Shown in pieces: positions 44,844 through 54,882 of a DNA stretch of 64,000 bases. The position numbers and the translations under genes are program-made. The notes beneath the pieces are model-generated. The model saw nothing but the letters and a program-made list of their open reading frames with translations. It had not been told where the DNA came from and did not search any database. The stretch covers positions 114,212-178,211 of the forward strand of contig NZ_CP150887.1 in the NCBI RefSeq assembly GCF_038050375.1. The letters run 5' to 3'. How positions within the stretch are numbered: position 1 is the stretch's first letter; each line of letters starts with the position of its first letter. Source of the stretch: Okeanomitos corallinicola TIOX110. GTDB lineage: Bacteria > Cyanobacteriota > Cyanobacteriia > Cyanobacteriales > Nostocaceae.

Positions 44844-45422
44844 ATGATTGCTGTAAAAGATAAGTTTCCTAAGTTAACACCCGAAGAATATTTTGTCTGG
44901 GAAGAAAAACAACTGCTTCGCCATGAGTATATTAATGGTGAAGTTTACGCTATGAGTGGGGGAACTCAAAATCATGGCCGAATTGCTAGTAATATTATTT
45001 TCATTGTTAAGGGTCATTTACGGGGTAGTGGTTGTCAGGTTGGTAATTCCGATTGTCGTGTAAATATTTTGGAAACAACAGATTATGTTTATCCTGATGT
45101 GAGCGTTACTTGCGACGAGCGCGACCGGACTGCAATCCAAGCAATTCAATATCCCTGTCTAATTGTTGAGGTTTTATCTCCCAGTACAGCCAGTTATGAC
45201 CGAGGGGATAAATTTAGATTGTATCGTCGCAATCCTAGTTTGCAAGATTATGTCATGGTTGATGCTGAGAAAATAGCGATTGATTTATACTGCAAAAATG
45301 ATCTCGGTAATTGGGAAATTTTTAATTATCAGTTGGGGGATAATATCGAGCTACGAAGTATTGATTTAAGTTTTCCCATTGAGTCGGTTTATGAGGATAT
45401 TGTTTTTGAGGAATTAGGATAA
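44844..45422 (+). CDS. Uma2-family (DUF820) nuclease-fold protein
   Basis: A 192-residue protein of a family greatly expanded in cyanobacteria. It shows the PD-(D/E)XK arrangement: HEYINGEVYAMSGGTQNHG at the start, YVYPDVSVTC (Asp), then CLIVEVLSPSTASYDRGDKF (Glu and Lys) and YRRNPSLQDYVMVD. The biological role of Uma2 proteins is not settled. It is transcribed alone, divergent from the polymerase-like gene, after AGATGAGGTAACAAAAA upstream of the ATG. Confidence 0.9.
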   Translation: MIAVKDKFPKLTPEEYFVWEEKQLLRHEYINGEVYAMSGGTQNHGRIASNIIFIVKGHLRGSGCQVGNSDCRVNILETTDYVYPDVSVTCDERDRTAIQAIQYPCLIVEVLSPSTASYDRGDKFRLYRRNPSLQDYVMVDAEKIAIDLYCKNDLGNWEIFNYQLGDNIELRSIDLSFPIESVYEDIVFEELG

Positions 45423-45650
45423 ATCGCTAGTATTTGTAAGCTATTACGCCGCTAAATTTAATATTTTGCAGCCTAGAGTCCTTCTAATAAGGCTTTTGGG
45501 CAAAAAAGCAAATGCGTAACAGCTTATCAGTTTGGGAATGAATGAAGCCACACCAAAGTAAGTAGGTGGACAGAGAAAAACCGAAGTATGTAACAAAAAG
45601 TAAAGTTGCCCAAAACCTGTTCCCTGTTCCCTGTTCCCTTGTTATAACAG

Positions 45651-45938
45651 TCACAAATCAAAATCAAGGGTAAATGTTTCGCCATCAGCATCTTTGGGAT
45701 TTTCTGGTGATGATGGAGTTGAAGGAGGCTGGTCTTGTTGGCTTGGGTTTGTAGCAATCGGGGTGAAAGCTGGGGTATGTGTAACTATTTGTTGCATGGG
45801 GAATGCACCCTTTTTGAAAGCAAAATAGCAATCAATGATAAAGTAAAGCGTTTCTAAGTAACTTTTATCTAGTTGCTGTGATTCGGCAAATATACGTTCT
45901 CGGTAGCTATCTTTAATCCGAACTTTTTCCGGTGTCAT
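45651..45938 (-). CDS. ParR-like small partner of the plasmid actin
   Basis: A 95-residue protein with a helical N-terminal half (RIKDSYRERIFAESQQLDKS, then YLETLYFIIDCYFAF) and a Pro/Thr-rich, acidic tail (ending ETFTLDFDL). It follows the actin-like gene in the same direction, 83 bases on. ParM operons have a small DNA-binding adaptor there, often of ribbon-helix-helix type with a variable tail that contacts the filament. The identification is by position and size. Confidence 0.55.
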   Translation of the reverse strand: MTPEKVRIKDSYRERIFAESQQLDKSYLETLYFIIDCYFAFKKGAFPMQQIVTHTPAFTPIATNPSQQDQPPSTPSSPENPKDADGETFTLDFDL

Positions 45939-46021
45939 TGGCTTCTTTCCTATTTAAATTAGTTGATTCAAAATTCGCCATTACCCCTCAAGCTCAAATC
46001 AGGGGCGGTAAATCAGGAGGA

Positions 46022-46963
46022 CTACGGATTCTTGTTCATCATGGCTTTTGCAATCCCTAACAATCCACAGGCATTCGCTTCTACGGGGTTATCCAGAATT
46101 TTAAACCCGTTCTTCTCCAATAGCTTCTTAAATCCAGGTAACAAGCAACCTCCACCAATTGCCCAAATTTCATCCCCCTGGTGCTTGGCATCTAGTGTCA
46201 GGCTTACGGGTTTCTTTAGGAATTTTTCATACCAATCTTTCAAACAACTGGTGTAGATATCTTTAATATCAATGTCACGACTGTATCTGGTATGTCCCCT
46301 TTCCAAACAAAATCGAATCTGGGAGGCGTTGCCGATTTTCCCTCCGTTGAGACGTTTCATTTTTTCGGCAATGTCTTCGATGAGAACTTCTACACCTGCG
46401 GGGTAGGGAGTGTGAACTTCTCGCTTTCCCTGGTTGTAACGAGAATAAAGCGTAGTTCCATTACCAAAATCTAGGACGGTGAGCTTGGGTGGAAGTTGAT
46501 GCCCAAACAATGCACCCATTCCTTCTGGAACAACTTTGATTATTTCTAGGGTTACATCTGATTTTTTGCCCGCAAGTATTGGTTGATATTCTCCGTTGAG
46601 TTCTTGTTTTAAATCTTCTGCTAGTCCTATGTCATGTAAGCTGACGACTAATTTTAAATGCCAAGCTTTACGATGCGGCAGATGTGCTAATCCACCAAAT
46701 AACATCAACAGTGCATTTTTAATTTTGTTTTCGTTGTGGTCTGTGTTGCGGTCAAAATGATAACCTGTACGAAAGGCAGATTCTCCCACGGTGTAAGCTG
46801 CACCATCTAAAACGATTCTTCCTGGTACATCTTCCATCTCGGCTGTAGAAATATAACTGGGGATACGAACTACTTCAAATCCATCTACGAAAAGTTTCAA
46901 ACTGCCGTAACCGTTATCGAATCCTGCTGGAAAAATTTTTTGCAAGGCGTGAATGTTGGGCAT
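46022..46963 (-). CDS. parM: ParM/StbA-like plasmid segregation actin
   Basis: A 313-residue actin-fold ATPase: phosphate-1 loop FPAGFDNGYGSLKLF near the N-terminus, phosphate-2 loop LTVLDFGNGTTLYS, and the adenosine loop EIWAIGGGCLLPGFKKLL. These proteins form filaments that push plasmid copies apart. The ATG at 46963 is used; an upstream TTG at 46999 would add 12 residues. A block of direct and inverted repeats directly upstream fits a parC centromere, which also controls the promoter. The ParR-like gene follows. Confidence 0.82.
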   Translation of the reverse strand: MPNIHALQKIFPAGFDNGYGSLKLFVDGFEVVRIPSYISTAEMEDVPGRIVLDGAAYTVGESAFRTGYHFDRNTDHNENKIKNALLMLFGGLAHLPHRKAWHLKLVVSLHDIGLAEDLKQELNGEYQPILAGKKSDVTLEIIKVVPEGMGALFGHQLPPKLTVLDFGNGTTLYSRYNQGKREVHTPYPAGVEVLIEDIAEKMKRLNGGKIGNASQIRFCLERGHTRYSRDIDIKDIYTSCLKDWYEKFLKKPVSLTLDAKHQGDEIWAIGGGCLLPGFKKLLEKNGFKILDNPVEANACGLLGIAKAMMNKNP

Positions 46964-47169
46964 GGGGGTCAAGTGGGATACAAAAAAAGGGTGGCACAAA
47001 AATACCCTAAGTATCTCCTATATATACCCTAGATAGGGGCTAAAAGTTTAATTATTTCCAATTTTCGCGTTAGGGTATATTTATCCCATAAGTAACCCCT
47101 ACATATACCCCAAATTATTTTATTTTAGCAAAAGATACCCTAAGTATCACCTATATATACCCTATGTAG

Positions 47170-48842
47170 GGTTTGCTGAAAAAGTCGAAAAAAACTTTGA
47201 GGAGAATTGAGTGGGTAGTCAAGCAGAAATAAAGATAAGTTTTTGTTGTCTAAACTTCACTAAATAATCAATTTCACTAATGAACCAAGGGAAAAAAGAC
47301 GTAATTCTGAAAAATTGACAAAAAAATCCCCACAAAAGCCTTGATAACAGGGTAGAAAGATTCATAACTAAGAAGGAAATAGCAATCGAAGTTAAAGAAG
47401 TATGAGGCAATTTAGCCATGACTCTACCCAGGCTAAATCTTCTTTTCCCTTGTCCGAATTTCCCCTCAATAGAATTACGAATCCGTTCATCTTCTTGTGC
47501 TTGTTTCTTTGTTTCTTTACTGACATTTTTAGGTGGTCTACCCAGTGGTGGTCCACTAATTCTAATTCCTCTTTCTTTACACCAATCTCGATTCTCCCTA
47601 TTACGGTAAATTTTATCTACATGAACAGATTCAGGATAATATCCGGTGTAATTTTTGTAGGCTTCTACTTGAGATTTTAAGTCTCCTGATTCATTAAAAT
47701 TATCCCAACTAATATGGTCTAAAAATACATAACCATTGAAATAACTAGCTGAGAACTTTGCCCCAAATTCCGTGTTTTTAGCGGCTTTACCACGTACTAT
47801 CGGACGAATATGTGGTTGACTTAAACTGACTATCCTGTCTTCTATACTCCGTTTCTCATGTTCATATAACCATAGTTGTTGACGATACACTTCTGCCACT
47901 ACTAGCAACATTTTATATTGTCTGTTGCTCAATTCTAAGAGTGACGCACCCGCATTCATTAGTTGTTGAATATAGGCTAGGTTTCTTTTGATATATTGCA
48001 GTTGCTTCTTGATAGCTTTTCTTCTTTCAGCGGATTTTACTTTCTTTTTTCTGGCTACTAATAAATATTCTTTTCTGGCTATTTTTCTGTAGGTTCTTGG
48101 TTTGTTGCTATTTTTTACTTTTACAGAGTTATATAATATATCTATTATTGTTTCTGTGTGCTTTCTGGCTTGATTTAATAATCCTAAATCTGTGGGATAA
48201 CTGATGTCTGCTGGCGCACAACTAGCATCTAATATTAATTTACCTCGATTCTTCACCTCACTTTTTGAATCCTCGACTTCTGACTTTTTTGCTTTTACTT
48301 CTTCCTCCTCTTGACTTTCTAATACTTGTTTGACTATCTTTTGATTCAATCTGTTTACTAGGTTCATATCTATTCTTTCTCGAAAATGAACTAGCATTGA
48401 TGGGTCAAATGGGGAATGATTACTATAGGCTGACATTCCTATAAAGTATTGCAGATAAGGGTTTTCTCTAATCTGTTCTACTGTTTCCCTATCACTTGTT
48501 CCTAGTTTCTCTTTAATTATTAATGCTCCCAATGCCATTCTAAATGTTTTGGCTGGTGCGCCTAAAACTTCAGTAAATATGGCTGCGTATTCTGCAACAA
48601 AAATTCTGTCCAAGGTATTATTTTCGCCAAGATTACCCAACGGTTATCTGCTGCTAGTTTTCCCCCAAAGGGTAACTCAAATTCTTCCGCTTGCGTGTCT
48701 TGTTGTTTTTGTTTGCGATACATTTTGATGCACCTTGATGCAAGGATTTTTACCTATTTTACACCTTTTCCTTGCACCTTATTCCTTTTTTCTTACCCTT
48801 AAACTCTTTATTTATCTGGCTTTTGGCTTTATTCAGCAAGCC
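47170..48842 (-). mobile_element. IS5/IS1182-type element inside the parC-like region
   Basis: The ends are GGTTTGCTGAA (47170) and the reverse of TTCAGCAAGCC (48842), with further imperfect similarity. The flanking eight bases are CTATGTAG on both sides (47162-47169 and 48843-48850), read as the target duplication. The element is 1673 bases long and carries one transposase on the - strand, whose frame is broken near its 5' end. Confidence 0.82.
47219..48723 (-). CDS. IS5/IS1182-type transposase with a frameshift
   Basis: A DDE transposase of about 500 residues. The main frame (stop at 47219) includes LILDASCAPADISYPTDLGL with the first catalytic Asp, SVHVDKIYRNRENRDWCKER with the second, and RNSIEGKFGQGKRRFSLGRV with the Glu. 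The true start appears to be the ATG at 48723 (ribosome site AAGGTG), whose frame encodes MYRKQKQQDTQAEEFELPFG, then GKLAADNRWVILAKIIPW. The two frames meet at a run of five T on the coding strand (48599-48603). A -1 shift there gives EFFVAEYAAIFTE. Either the element uses programmed slippage or one T has been lost. Confidence 0.8.
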
Positions 48843-49074
48843 CTATGTAGGTGATATTTAAGGGCTAAAGGGAATAGCCATAATTCTCAAATTTTTCATT
48901 GGGGTATACATAGCCCCTATAAAACCCCTTTATATACCCTAACTGAATTTTAGCTAAAACAGCAGAAGCCTATTTTTGGACTTTTTTAGAAGGAAAAGTT
49001 GGACAACCTGTCCAAAATCTTTTTCAAGTCACAGCAAAAATGGACTCTACCACCCAATCACATAAATTATGGAA

Positions 49075-51292
49075 CCCACATTCCGCACCCCAAACTGTCA
49101 CAGTGGGAAATTACGGAGATAAAAAATCAAAGTTAGCATAAAAACAGACATATACAGTGAAAAAAGGCATTTGAGAAACAGTAAATCACCAAAAATGGCA
49201 TCAAAACCTATTCTCAATAAGAAGCAATAAGAATGAACACCACCTGGAGAAATTAACAGATAAAGAAAAGAAGATATTCAAGAGAAAAATCATAAAATAG
49301 ATTAATATTTCCAGGATAAAAACGAAATTATAGACATAACAAAATGGAGCTATACATCAAAGATATTAGCTCATTTTTACTTATATAAATGAACTTGATA
49401 GAGATAATAATTAAGTGACTAATTGATAGTAACGTAAACAATCATCTGGTAAAAGGCGCAAGATAAAATCTCTGTCTTTATTCCAATTAGAAATATGTTC
49501 TTCCTGATTGAGTATAACCAAATGAATACATTGAAAGCATTGAAAAATCCAGCGTAAAGTAGGGCGGTTAGTTGCTTTACCTAATTGATTTTTAATTGTT
49601 GATTTAGACTCTTTCAGAGCATTTCTAATTTGACGTTGAGCCAAAGTATAAACCAGTAGACATAAACCCATAATCATCCCCAAAGACTCTATTCTTTCAG
49701 GACTTTTGAGGAAAATACTGTCTGCAAAAAATAATGGGTCTTTGAGAAAACCAAACCCCCTCTCACATGATTGTTGAGCTTTATATTCACTCAAAATAGA
49801 ATCATTACTTAGTTCCTGTGAATCTAAAACATTGGTGGCAATAATAAAACGCCCTGCACTCAGCACTTCCGTATTAATTTTACTTTCGTCCTCGGAGACT
49901 GTAGCTGATATTTGATAAGATATACCTTCTGAGGAATCTTTTGTCTTGGATTTGACTTGAGTAACCTTACTTTCGTTAATTTGGTGATATTTGAACTGTT
50001 TTGATAATTTTAATAATGCCTTGATAGCATCAGCCTCACAAGCAAATTCCTCTTGTGATAACTTTTTCAAATCTTGCACAGCTTTTAATTCGGCTTTGGT
50101 AACTTTTTGTGTGAGCTTACGCAGGTCTGATTCTCTTCTTTCTTGACTTTGCACTACTAACCATCTCTGTTCTATTCCGGCATAATTTTCGGTTTTTGAT
50201 GCTAATTTATATCCTGGTATTTTACTATCAATAAATTCTGATTCGGGGATTGTTGAAATTAATGATTTCGCTGCTTTTATACTTAATGGTACTCGACATA
50301 ACCAACGTAAATCTGACATCATTTTCAGGTTTGATTCTGTATATAAAGCCGAGTCAGCAACGATGAGACTATTAACTTCTAATTGTTTTTGATATTCTAC
50401 TGCTATTTTACCAAAACATGATGAGTCTGCTTGGTTTCCTGATGCTAATTTCAAAAATATTGGTATGTCTCCATCTCCTGAACATATCATTTCTATGATG
50501 AATTGTTTTAAGTCTGGTCTGTGGTCACGGGAATAACCGTAGGTGATGGTTATTTCTTTTGGTGATTTTACTGCTAATTCTTCTAATTCTTGATTATCTC
50601 CTACTTTTTGACTCTCAAATATTACTTCTGGCAAGCTAGTGTTATAATCCCCATGTACGTGCATTGATGATGAATCTAGGTGTGATGTTGATAGTGATAC
50701 TCCAAATTTTTGGGCTGCTTTTACTGCGATGATAAAAAAGATTGTATCCAATCCTTTGATAAATAGTTTATCCATGACTCTCCCCAGTTTATCGTCGTTG
50801 AGATATTCTGGCTTTACTCCTGTTCCTATTAGATGTTCACAGGCGATTGTTTCAAAATATTTGGGAAACATATATAACGGTTTCGATACAAATCCTAACC
50901 CGTTTATTATCATGACTTTTACTACTTGACCTGCACTGACTTTCTCGTCTTTTTCGACTCCTATTATTTCGTTGATTATTTCTACTAATCCTATCGCGTC
51001 TATTATTCCTGCTACTATCCCTAGATGGTCTATGTTCTGAATTTCTATTTCTTGAGGTTTTAATTTCACAACAGTTTCCTCTACTATTCTGTTGTCATCA
51101 ATTATTTCTTATTTGGTTATCAATTCACTTTTTTCTTTTGTTTTTGTTACCAAGCTTCACTTTCTCACACCATTTCCCTTTTAATGCTACTTATTCTCAT
51201 TAACCCTCTTAATCCTTGAATTCAATTTAGTTATTATGTACTACTTTAATGGCTGTTTTACCTTGTGACAGTTGAGGGTGCGGAATGTGGGA
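49075..51292 (-). mobile_element. IS1634-type element, complete
   Basis: The ends are CCCACATTCCGCACCC on both sides, with inverted similarity over about 27 bases (continuing AACTGTCACA). Flanking ATGGAA occurs at 49069-49074 and 51293-51298, a 6-base target duplication. The element is 2218 bases and carries one transposase. The left 330 bases and right 220 bases are non-coding. Rejoined flanks contain no recognisable gene, so the insertion is in the space between the parC-like repeats and parB. Confidence 0.88.
49411..51069 (-). CDS. IS1634-family transposase
   Basis: A 552-residue transposase. The N-terminus (IDHLGIVAGIIDAIGLVEII, then SAGQVVKVMIINGLGFVSKP) and SLSTSHLDSSSMHVHGDY with the first Asp are typical of the IS1634 group. 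Further landmarks are TYGYSRDHRPDLKQFIIEMI, SLIVADSALYTESNLKMM (second Asp) and QQSCERGFGFLKDPLFFADS (Glu). The frame is intact, and the ATG at 51069 is well placed inside the element, so it may be active. Confidence 0.93.
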   Translation of the reverse strand: MKLKPQEIEIQNIDHLGIVAGIIDAIGLVEIINEIIGVEKDEKVSAGQVVKVMIINGLGFVSKPLYMFPKYFETIACEHLIGTGVKPEYLNDDKLGRVMDKLFIKGLDTIFFIIAVKAAQKFGVSLSTSHLDSSSMHVHGDYNTSLPEVIFESQKVGDNQELEELAVKSPKEITITYGYSRDHRPDLKQFIIEMICSGDGDIPIFLKLASGNQADSSCFGKIAVEYQKQLEVNSLIVADSALYTESNLKMMSDLRWLCRVPLSIKAAKSLISTIPESEFIDSKIPGYKLASKTENYAGIEQRWLVVQSQERRESDLRKLTQKVTKAELKAVQDLKKLSQEEFACEADAIKALLKLSKQFKYHQINESKVTQVKSKTKDSSEGISYQISATVSEDESKINTEVLSAGRFIIATNVLDSQELSNDSILSEYKAQQSCERGFGFLKDPLFFADSIFLKSPERIESLGMIMGLCLLVYTLAQRQIRNALKESKSTIKNQLGKATNRPTLRWIFQCFQCIHLVILNQEEHISNWNKDRDFILRLLPDDCLRYYQLVT

Positions 51293-51471
51293 TGGAAGTT
51301 AAGTTCACACTGACAAAGTGATAGTTATCGCTCTTTGATAATAAAATGTGCAATTTAGGATTTTAAATTATTTCGATCAACAGAAAATCAAAGTTTCAAC
51401 CCAGTTTGATGAAAGAGAGTTATGGTGATGCCTGTTATGTTTTTATTGCTATCGGCTTTTCAGTTACAACA

Positions 51472-52386
51472 TTATTCCTGAACAAGCAATTCTTCTATTT
51501 GTGCTAGGAGTGTTTCTAAACGACTCCATTTCTGTTGGTCTTCCCAAACCTTAGCCTGTTTCACTCGCTTCATTGTTCCTTCTATCCGCTCTTTACGTTG
51601 ATCAGGATCAGAAGGAGGTTGTATAGCTTTAATTCGTGACTGGATTTGAGATAGAGACAAGTTTTCCGCAATTGCCACTGCTAGTAATTCTTGGCGTGCA
51701 GTCTCGTCTTTAATTCGAGCTATCACTTTCGCTTTTGTGTAAGCAATTTTCCCTTCACGCAGTGCTGTTAACACATCTTCCGACAAGTTTAATAATGGCA
51801 GACGATTTTTTACAAAGGATTCCCAAGTCATTAACCCCAAACTCGTAAACACTTCTTCCACTACTTGAGCTTCTGGGTTAGGCATAACGTTATGCCTAGA
51901 CTCTTCTTCCTTGTCTGCTGCATTTTTCATTCTATACAACAAAGGAGTAATATCGGCAACTTCACTCCCTAAACGAATGGCTAAAAGTTGCAATATCCCC
52001 TCAGTTTCCTCAACTGGGTTCAAATCCTCACGGCAGAGGTTCTCAATCAAAGAAAGCTGCATAGCTTCTTCATCGTTGAGTTCTCGAATTACAACTGGCA
52101 CTTCCGCTAGACCAACTTCTTTTGCTGCTCGATAGCGTCTTTCTCCAGCTACCAGTTCATGTTTATTATCTGGACGAGAACGCACCAGCAGTGGTTGTAG
52201 AATCCCATGTTGCCGCACGGACTCTACTAATTCCTGCATTGCTTGTGGGTCGAAGTAACGCCTTGGTTGCTGCTGTGGGAGACAAATTGATTCAATAGCA
52301 ACTATTTCAGCTACAGATTGAGATTCCCCAAACAGGATATCCAAAGGTTTCATTTGTTGATATGGGCGATCGCGCCTACTACTCAT
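51472..52386 (-). CDS. parB: ParB-family centromere-binding protein
   Basis: A 304-residue ParB. The N-terminal CTP-binding domain shows QQQPRRYFDPQAMQELVESV, GILQPLLVRS and the ELVAGERRYRAAKEVGL (GERRxRA) motif, followed by ENLCREDLNPVEETEGIL. The central HTH has an insertion (KNAADKEEESRHNVMPNPEA, about 145-165) compared with typical ParB. The C-terminus is a coiled-coil dimer segment. It overlaps the 3' end of parA by four bases, so the two are co-translated. Confidence 0.92.
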   Translation of the reverse strand: MSSRRDRPYQQMKPLDILFGESQSVAEIVAIESICLPQQQPRRYFDPQAMQELVESVRQHGILQPLLVRSRPDNKHELVAGERRYRAAKEVGLAEVPVVIRELNDEEAMQLSLIENLCREDLNPVEETEGILQLLAIRLGSEVADITPLLYRMKNAADKEEESRHNVMPNPEAQVVEEVFTSLGLMTWESFVKNRLPLLNLSEDVLTALREGKIAYTKAKVIARIKDETARQELLAVAIAENLSLSQIQSRIKAIQPPSDPDQRKERIEGTMKRVKQAKVWEDQQKWSRLETLLAQIEELLVQE

Positions 52387-53135
52387 AATTTTTCTAAACC
52401 TTGTGCAATTTTCTTGAGAATAGGCACAGCAGGGTGTCTGCGATTATAGACTGCCAAAGGTACATGATCTTCGGATGCGTCAGCAAAAGCTGTAGAACGA
52501 GGAATAGCTGGGTAGACCACACCCACTGCTGCTAATTGTTGTTGGATAGCTTCTAAAGTTCGGGCATCCTGAATATTGCGACCATCGTACATAGTGGGAA
52601 TAAACCCAGCGATCGCTAGTTTACGATTGGGACGCGATCGCACTCTGGCAACCGTATTTAACAATAACTCAGTTCCACAAAATGCTTTGTATTGAGTTTG
52701 AATTGGAACTAAAACGTGAGTGGCTGCTACTAAACTGATGTAACTCAGCAATCCCAAACTAGGTGGACAATCTATCAATATAAAATCATATTGATCAACT
52801 ATTGGTTCTAAAGCTTCTTTGAGTCGAATATCTCGCATATCTGCTACCACTAATTCTAATTCGGCAGCACTCAAATTAATATTGGCAGGAGCTAAATCTA
52901 TACCATGAACTTGAGTTTGAATTGGTAATGGGACAGAATGCAAAATGGAGTCATAAACAGTTTGCTCTAATGCTGTCGGGTCTAGCCCCATAAAAGTTGT
53001 AAGCGACCCTTGAGGGTCCATATCTATCAACAGTACGCGATGTTTACGTTCCTGCAAATGGTAGGCAAGATTCATGGCTAAACTCGATTTACCTACACCA
53101 CCAGACTGATTAAAAAGTGTAATTATACGTGTCAA
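52383..53135 (-). CDS. parA: ParA-family partition ATPase
   Basis: A 250-residue deviant Walker ATPase: the P-loop FNQSGGVGKSSLAMNLAY (residues 9-26) is close to the N-terminus, so there is no DNA-binding extension (type Ib). Further motifs are VLLIDMDPQGSLTTFMG and DFILIDCPPSLGLLS. I chose the TTG at 53135 because AGGGGG lies seven bases upstream; a TTG at 53153 would place that site inside the gene. It works with the overlapping parB. The likely promoter is in the gap 53136-53640. Confidence 0.92.
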   Translation of the reverse strand: MTRIITLFNQSGGVGKSSLAMNLAYHLQERKHRVLLIDMDPQGSLTTFMGLDPTALEQTVYDSILHSVPLPIQTQVHGIDLAPANINLSAAELELVVADMRDIRLKEALEPIVDQYDFILIDCPPSLGLLSYISLVAATHVLVPIQTQYKAFCGTELLLNTVARVRSRPNRKLAIAGFIPTMYDGRNIQDARTLEAIQQQLAAVGVVYPAIPRSTAFADASEDHVPLAVYNRRHPAVPILKKIAQGLEKL

Positions 53136-53640
53136 ATTTTTGCCCCCTGACAATCTTATTAAGTGGAAAAGTGGAGTTCTTTAGAGTGTTCCAAACAATA
53201 AATGATCCATAACCTGCCATTACCCTGCGGGAAGGCTACCCCTACACAATGACAATTGGGCATTTTTTTAGTTGGAATACTCTTAGAGAAGAATAAACGC
53301 AGATTTTCAAAGGTTTCTTACAAATTATCATCAAATGTCTGTCCTTTTTTGCAGCCCTATCCTATCGAAGTAAACGTTAATCAAGTTCTAGTTTGTGGCT
53401 GATTTACTGGTAAAACTTGGTAACAACTCTTTGAAAACTGATTTTTAGCGGATTTTCTGACATCGAACTCAAGCATTATTGCAATTTCAATTCAGCAGAT
53501 AATCAACTATAAAATTTCGTTTTTTTTGTGTATTAATTTCCTTTCATAGTATCACTGCTTCTGCTGGGTTACAGCGATTATAAAAGTTTCGCACAATCGC
53601 CGTTAGGCGTTTGCGTAGCGTGCTATAAGTATAGAGTAGA
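53136..53640. other. Gap upstream of parA
   Basis: No gene is seen. The stretch may hold the parA promoter. Near its right end it has a GCGTTTGCGTAGCGTGC segment of the common cyanobacterial GCGTAGCG repeat type (about 53608). I found no clear iterons. Confidence 0.35.
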
Positions 53641-53652
53641 GACAAACAATAT

Positions 53653-53780
53653 TTGACACTCCCCGGCGTGAACGCACGGGGATTCTTGAATCTAAGACAT
53701 AACTTGCTCAACCAGGCTGGCGCCAGATAGAGTAGAGGTTTCATCTCCCCAAGCGTTACTTGCGTCTAGCGCAAAAGTTC
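53653..53780 (-). ncRNA. Predicted omega (guide) RNA region of the TnpB element
   Basis: In this group the guide RNA scaffold comes from the 3' end of tnpB and the right end of the element, and ends at the right-end boundary. Here that would be the tnpB tail, the hairpin at about 53661-53682 and TCAA at 53653-53656; the guide would be the flanking bases just below 53653. Boundaries are inferred from the family, not seen. Confidence 0.4.
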
Positions 53781-54882
53781 CCGTATGCCCTACGGTACTC
53801 AATCCCCGACTAAGGATGTTTCTAGCTGCATTTTTGTCTCTATCCATTACACACCCACACTGACAAACGTGAGTTCTAGTAGATAGAGTTTTCTTGACAA
53901 CTTCACCACAGCTAGAGCATTCCTGGCTAGTATATTGTGGATTTACCGTTACCGTAACTTTCTTAAATACGAGTCCAAAGTATTCAAGCCAGACACGAAA
54001 CTGATACCAGGATGCGTCGTTAATAGACTTAGCTAAACAATGATTTTTCACCAGATTTTTAATTCTCAAATCTTCATAGGCTATCAAGTCGTTAGACTGA
54101 ACTACGCACCGTGCTAACTTCACAGCATGGTCTTTACGCTGCCTACTTATTTTGAGATGGCGTTTCCCTAAAATCTGTCTAGCCTTACCCCTATTTTTTG
54201 ACCCTTTGACTTTTCTGGAAACACGACGCTGTGAACGTTTAAGAACCTTTTCTCCTTCACGAAGAAACTTAGGATTCTCAACCATTACGCCATTAGAATC
54301 AGTGCAGTATTCTTTCAAACCTACATCTAACCCAATAGTGTTACCAGATGGTTCTATGTTTTCTTGACGGATAACATCAATACAAAATTGACAATAATAA
54401 CCGTCAGCCCGTTTTACCAATCTCACCCGTTTTATTTGGTTGATTTGGTAGAAATGAAGGTCACGAGTCCCTTTAATTTTTAATCTACCAATACCTTTTT
54501 TATCGGTAAAAGTAATGAATTTACGATTATCTGCAAGCTTCCATCCTGATGTTTTATATTCAACAGAACGACAATCTTTTTGGAACTGAGGAAACCCCTT
54601 TTTACCAGAAATACCCTTTTTGCAATTATCATAAAACCGGGTGATAGAAGACCATGCTCTTTCTGCACTGGCTTGTCTAGCCATTGAATTGAGTTCATTA
54701 GCAAATGGAAAATTAGCAGCTAAAACAGCACAATATTTCTGCAAGTCGTTTTTACCTGTACCTTTAACGTCCATCCACAGTCGAATACAGCTATTACGAA
54801 CGAATTGTGCAGTCCGAATTGCATCATCTATTGCTGTTAACTGAACTGATTTCCCATAAACTTTAAACTCAAAAACAAGCAT
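53692..54882 (-). CDS. tnpB: TnpB RNA-guided nuclease (IS200/IS605 group)
   Basis: A 396-residue protein. The RuvC-type site is intact: TIGLDVGLKEYC (Asp186), LIAYEDLRIKNL (Glu270) and MDRDKNAARN (Asp347/349). A zinc finger CSSC...CQCGC (322-344) lies between the last two. The N-terminal domain (about 1-150) matches TnpB wedge and REC regions (VYGKSVQLTAIDDAIRTAQF; RAWSSITRFYDNCKKG). A very strong ribosome site, AGGAGGT, precedes the ATG. TnpB cuts DNA at a site matched by its guide RNA and helps keep the element. About 30 extra residues at the C-terminus overlap the element end. Confidence 0.93.
   Translation of the reverse strand: MLVFEFKVYGKSVQLTAIDDAIRTAQFVRNSCIRLWMDVKGTGKNDLQKYCAVLAANFPFANELNSMARQASAERAWSSITRFYDNCKKGISGKKGFPQFQKDCRSVEYKTSGWKLADNRKFITFTDKKGIGRLKIKGTRDLHFYQINQIKRVRLVKRADGYYCQFCIDVIRQENIEPSGNTIGLDVGLKEYCTDSNGVMVENPKFLREGEKVLKRSQRRVSRKVKGSKNRGKARQILGKRHLKISRQRKDHAVKLARCVVQSNDLIAYEDLRIKNLVKNHCLAKSINDASWYQFRVWLEYFGLVFKKVTVTVNPQYTSQECSSCGEVVKKTLSTRTHVCQCGCVMDRDKNAARNILSRGLSTVGHTGTFALDASNAWGDETSTLSGASLVEQVMS

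Larger units (their letters stand above)
46964..48960. repeat. parC-like repeat region, interrupted by an IS
   Basis: Repeats built on TATATACCCTA and its inverse lie at about 47002-47040, 47068-47115 and 47134-47169, and continue beyond the IS at 48843-48945 (GGGGTATACATAGCCCC, then TTTATATACCCTAA). The unit TACCCTAAGTAT occurs twice (about 47003 and 47137). Without the IS, the joint forms an inverted repeat ATCACCTA...TAGGTGAT. Repeats directly before a parM gene are the usual centromere. The IS splits this block into roughly 170 and 110 bases. Confidence 0.6.
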
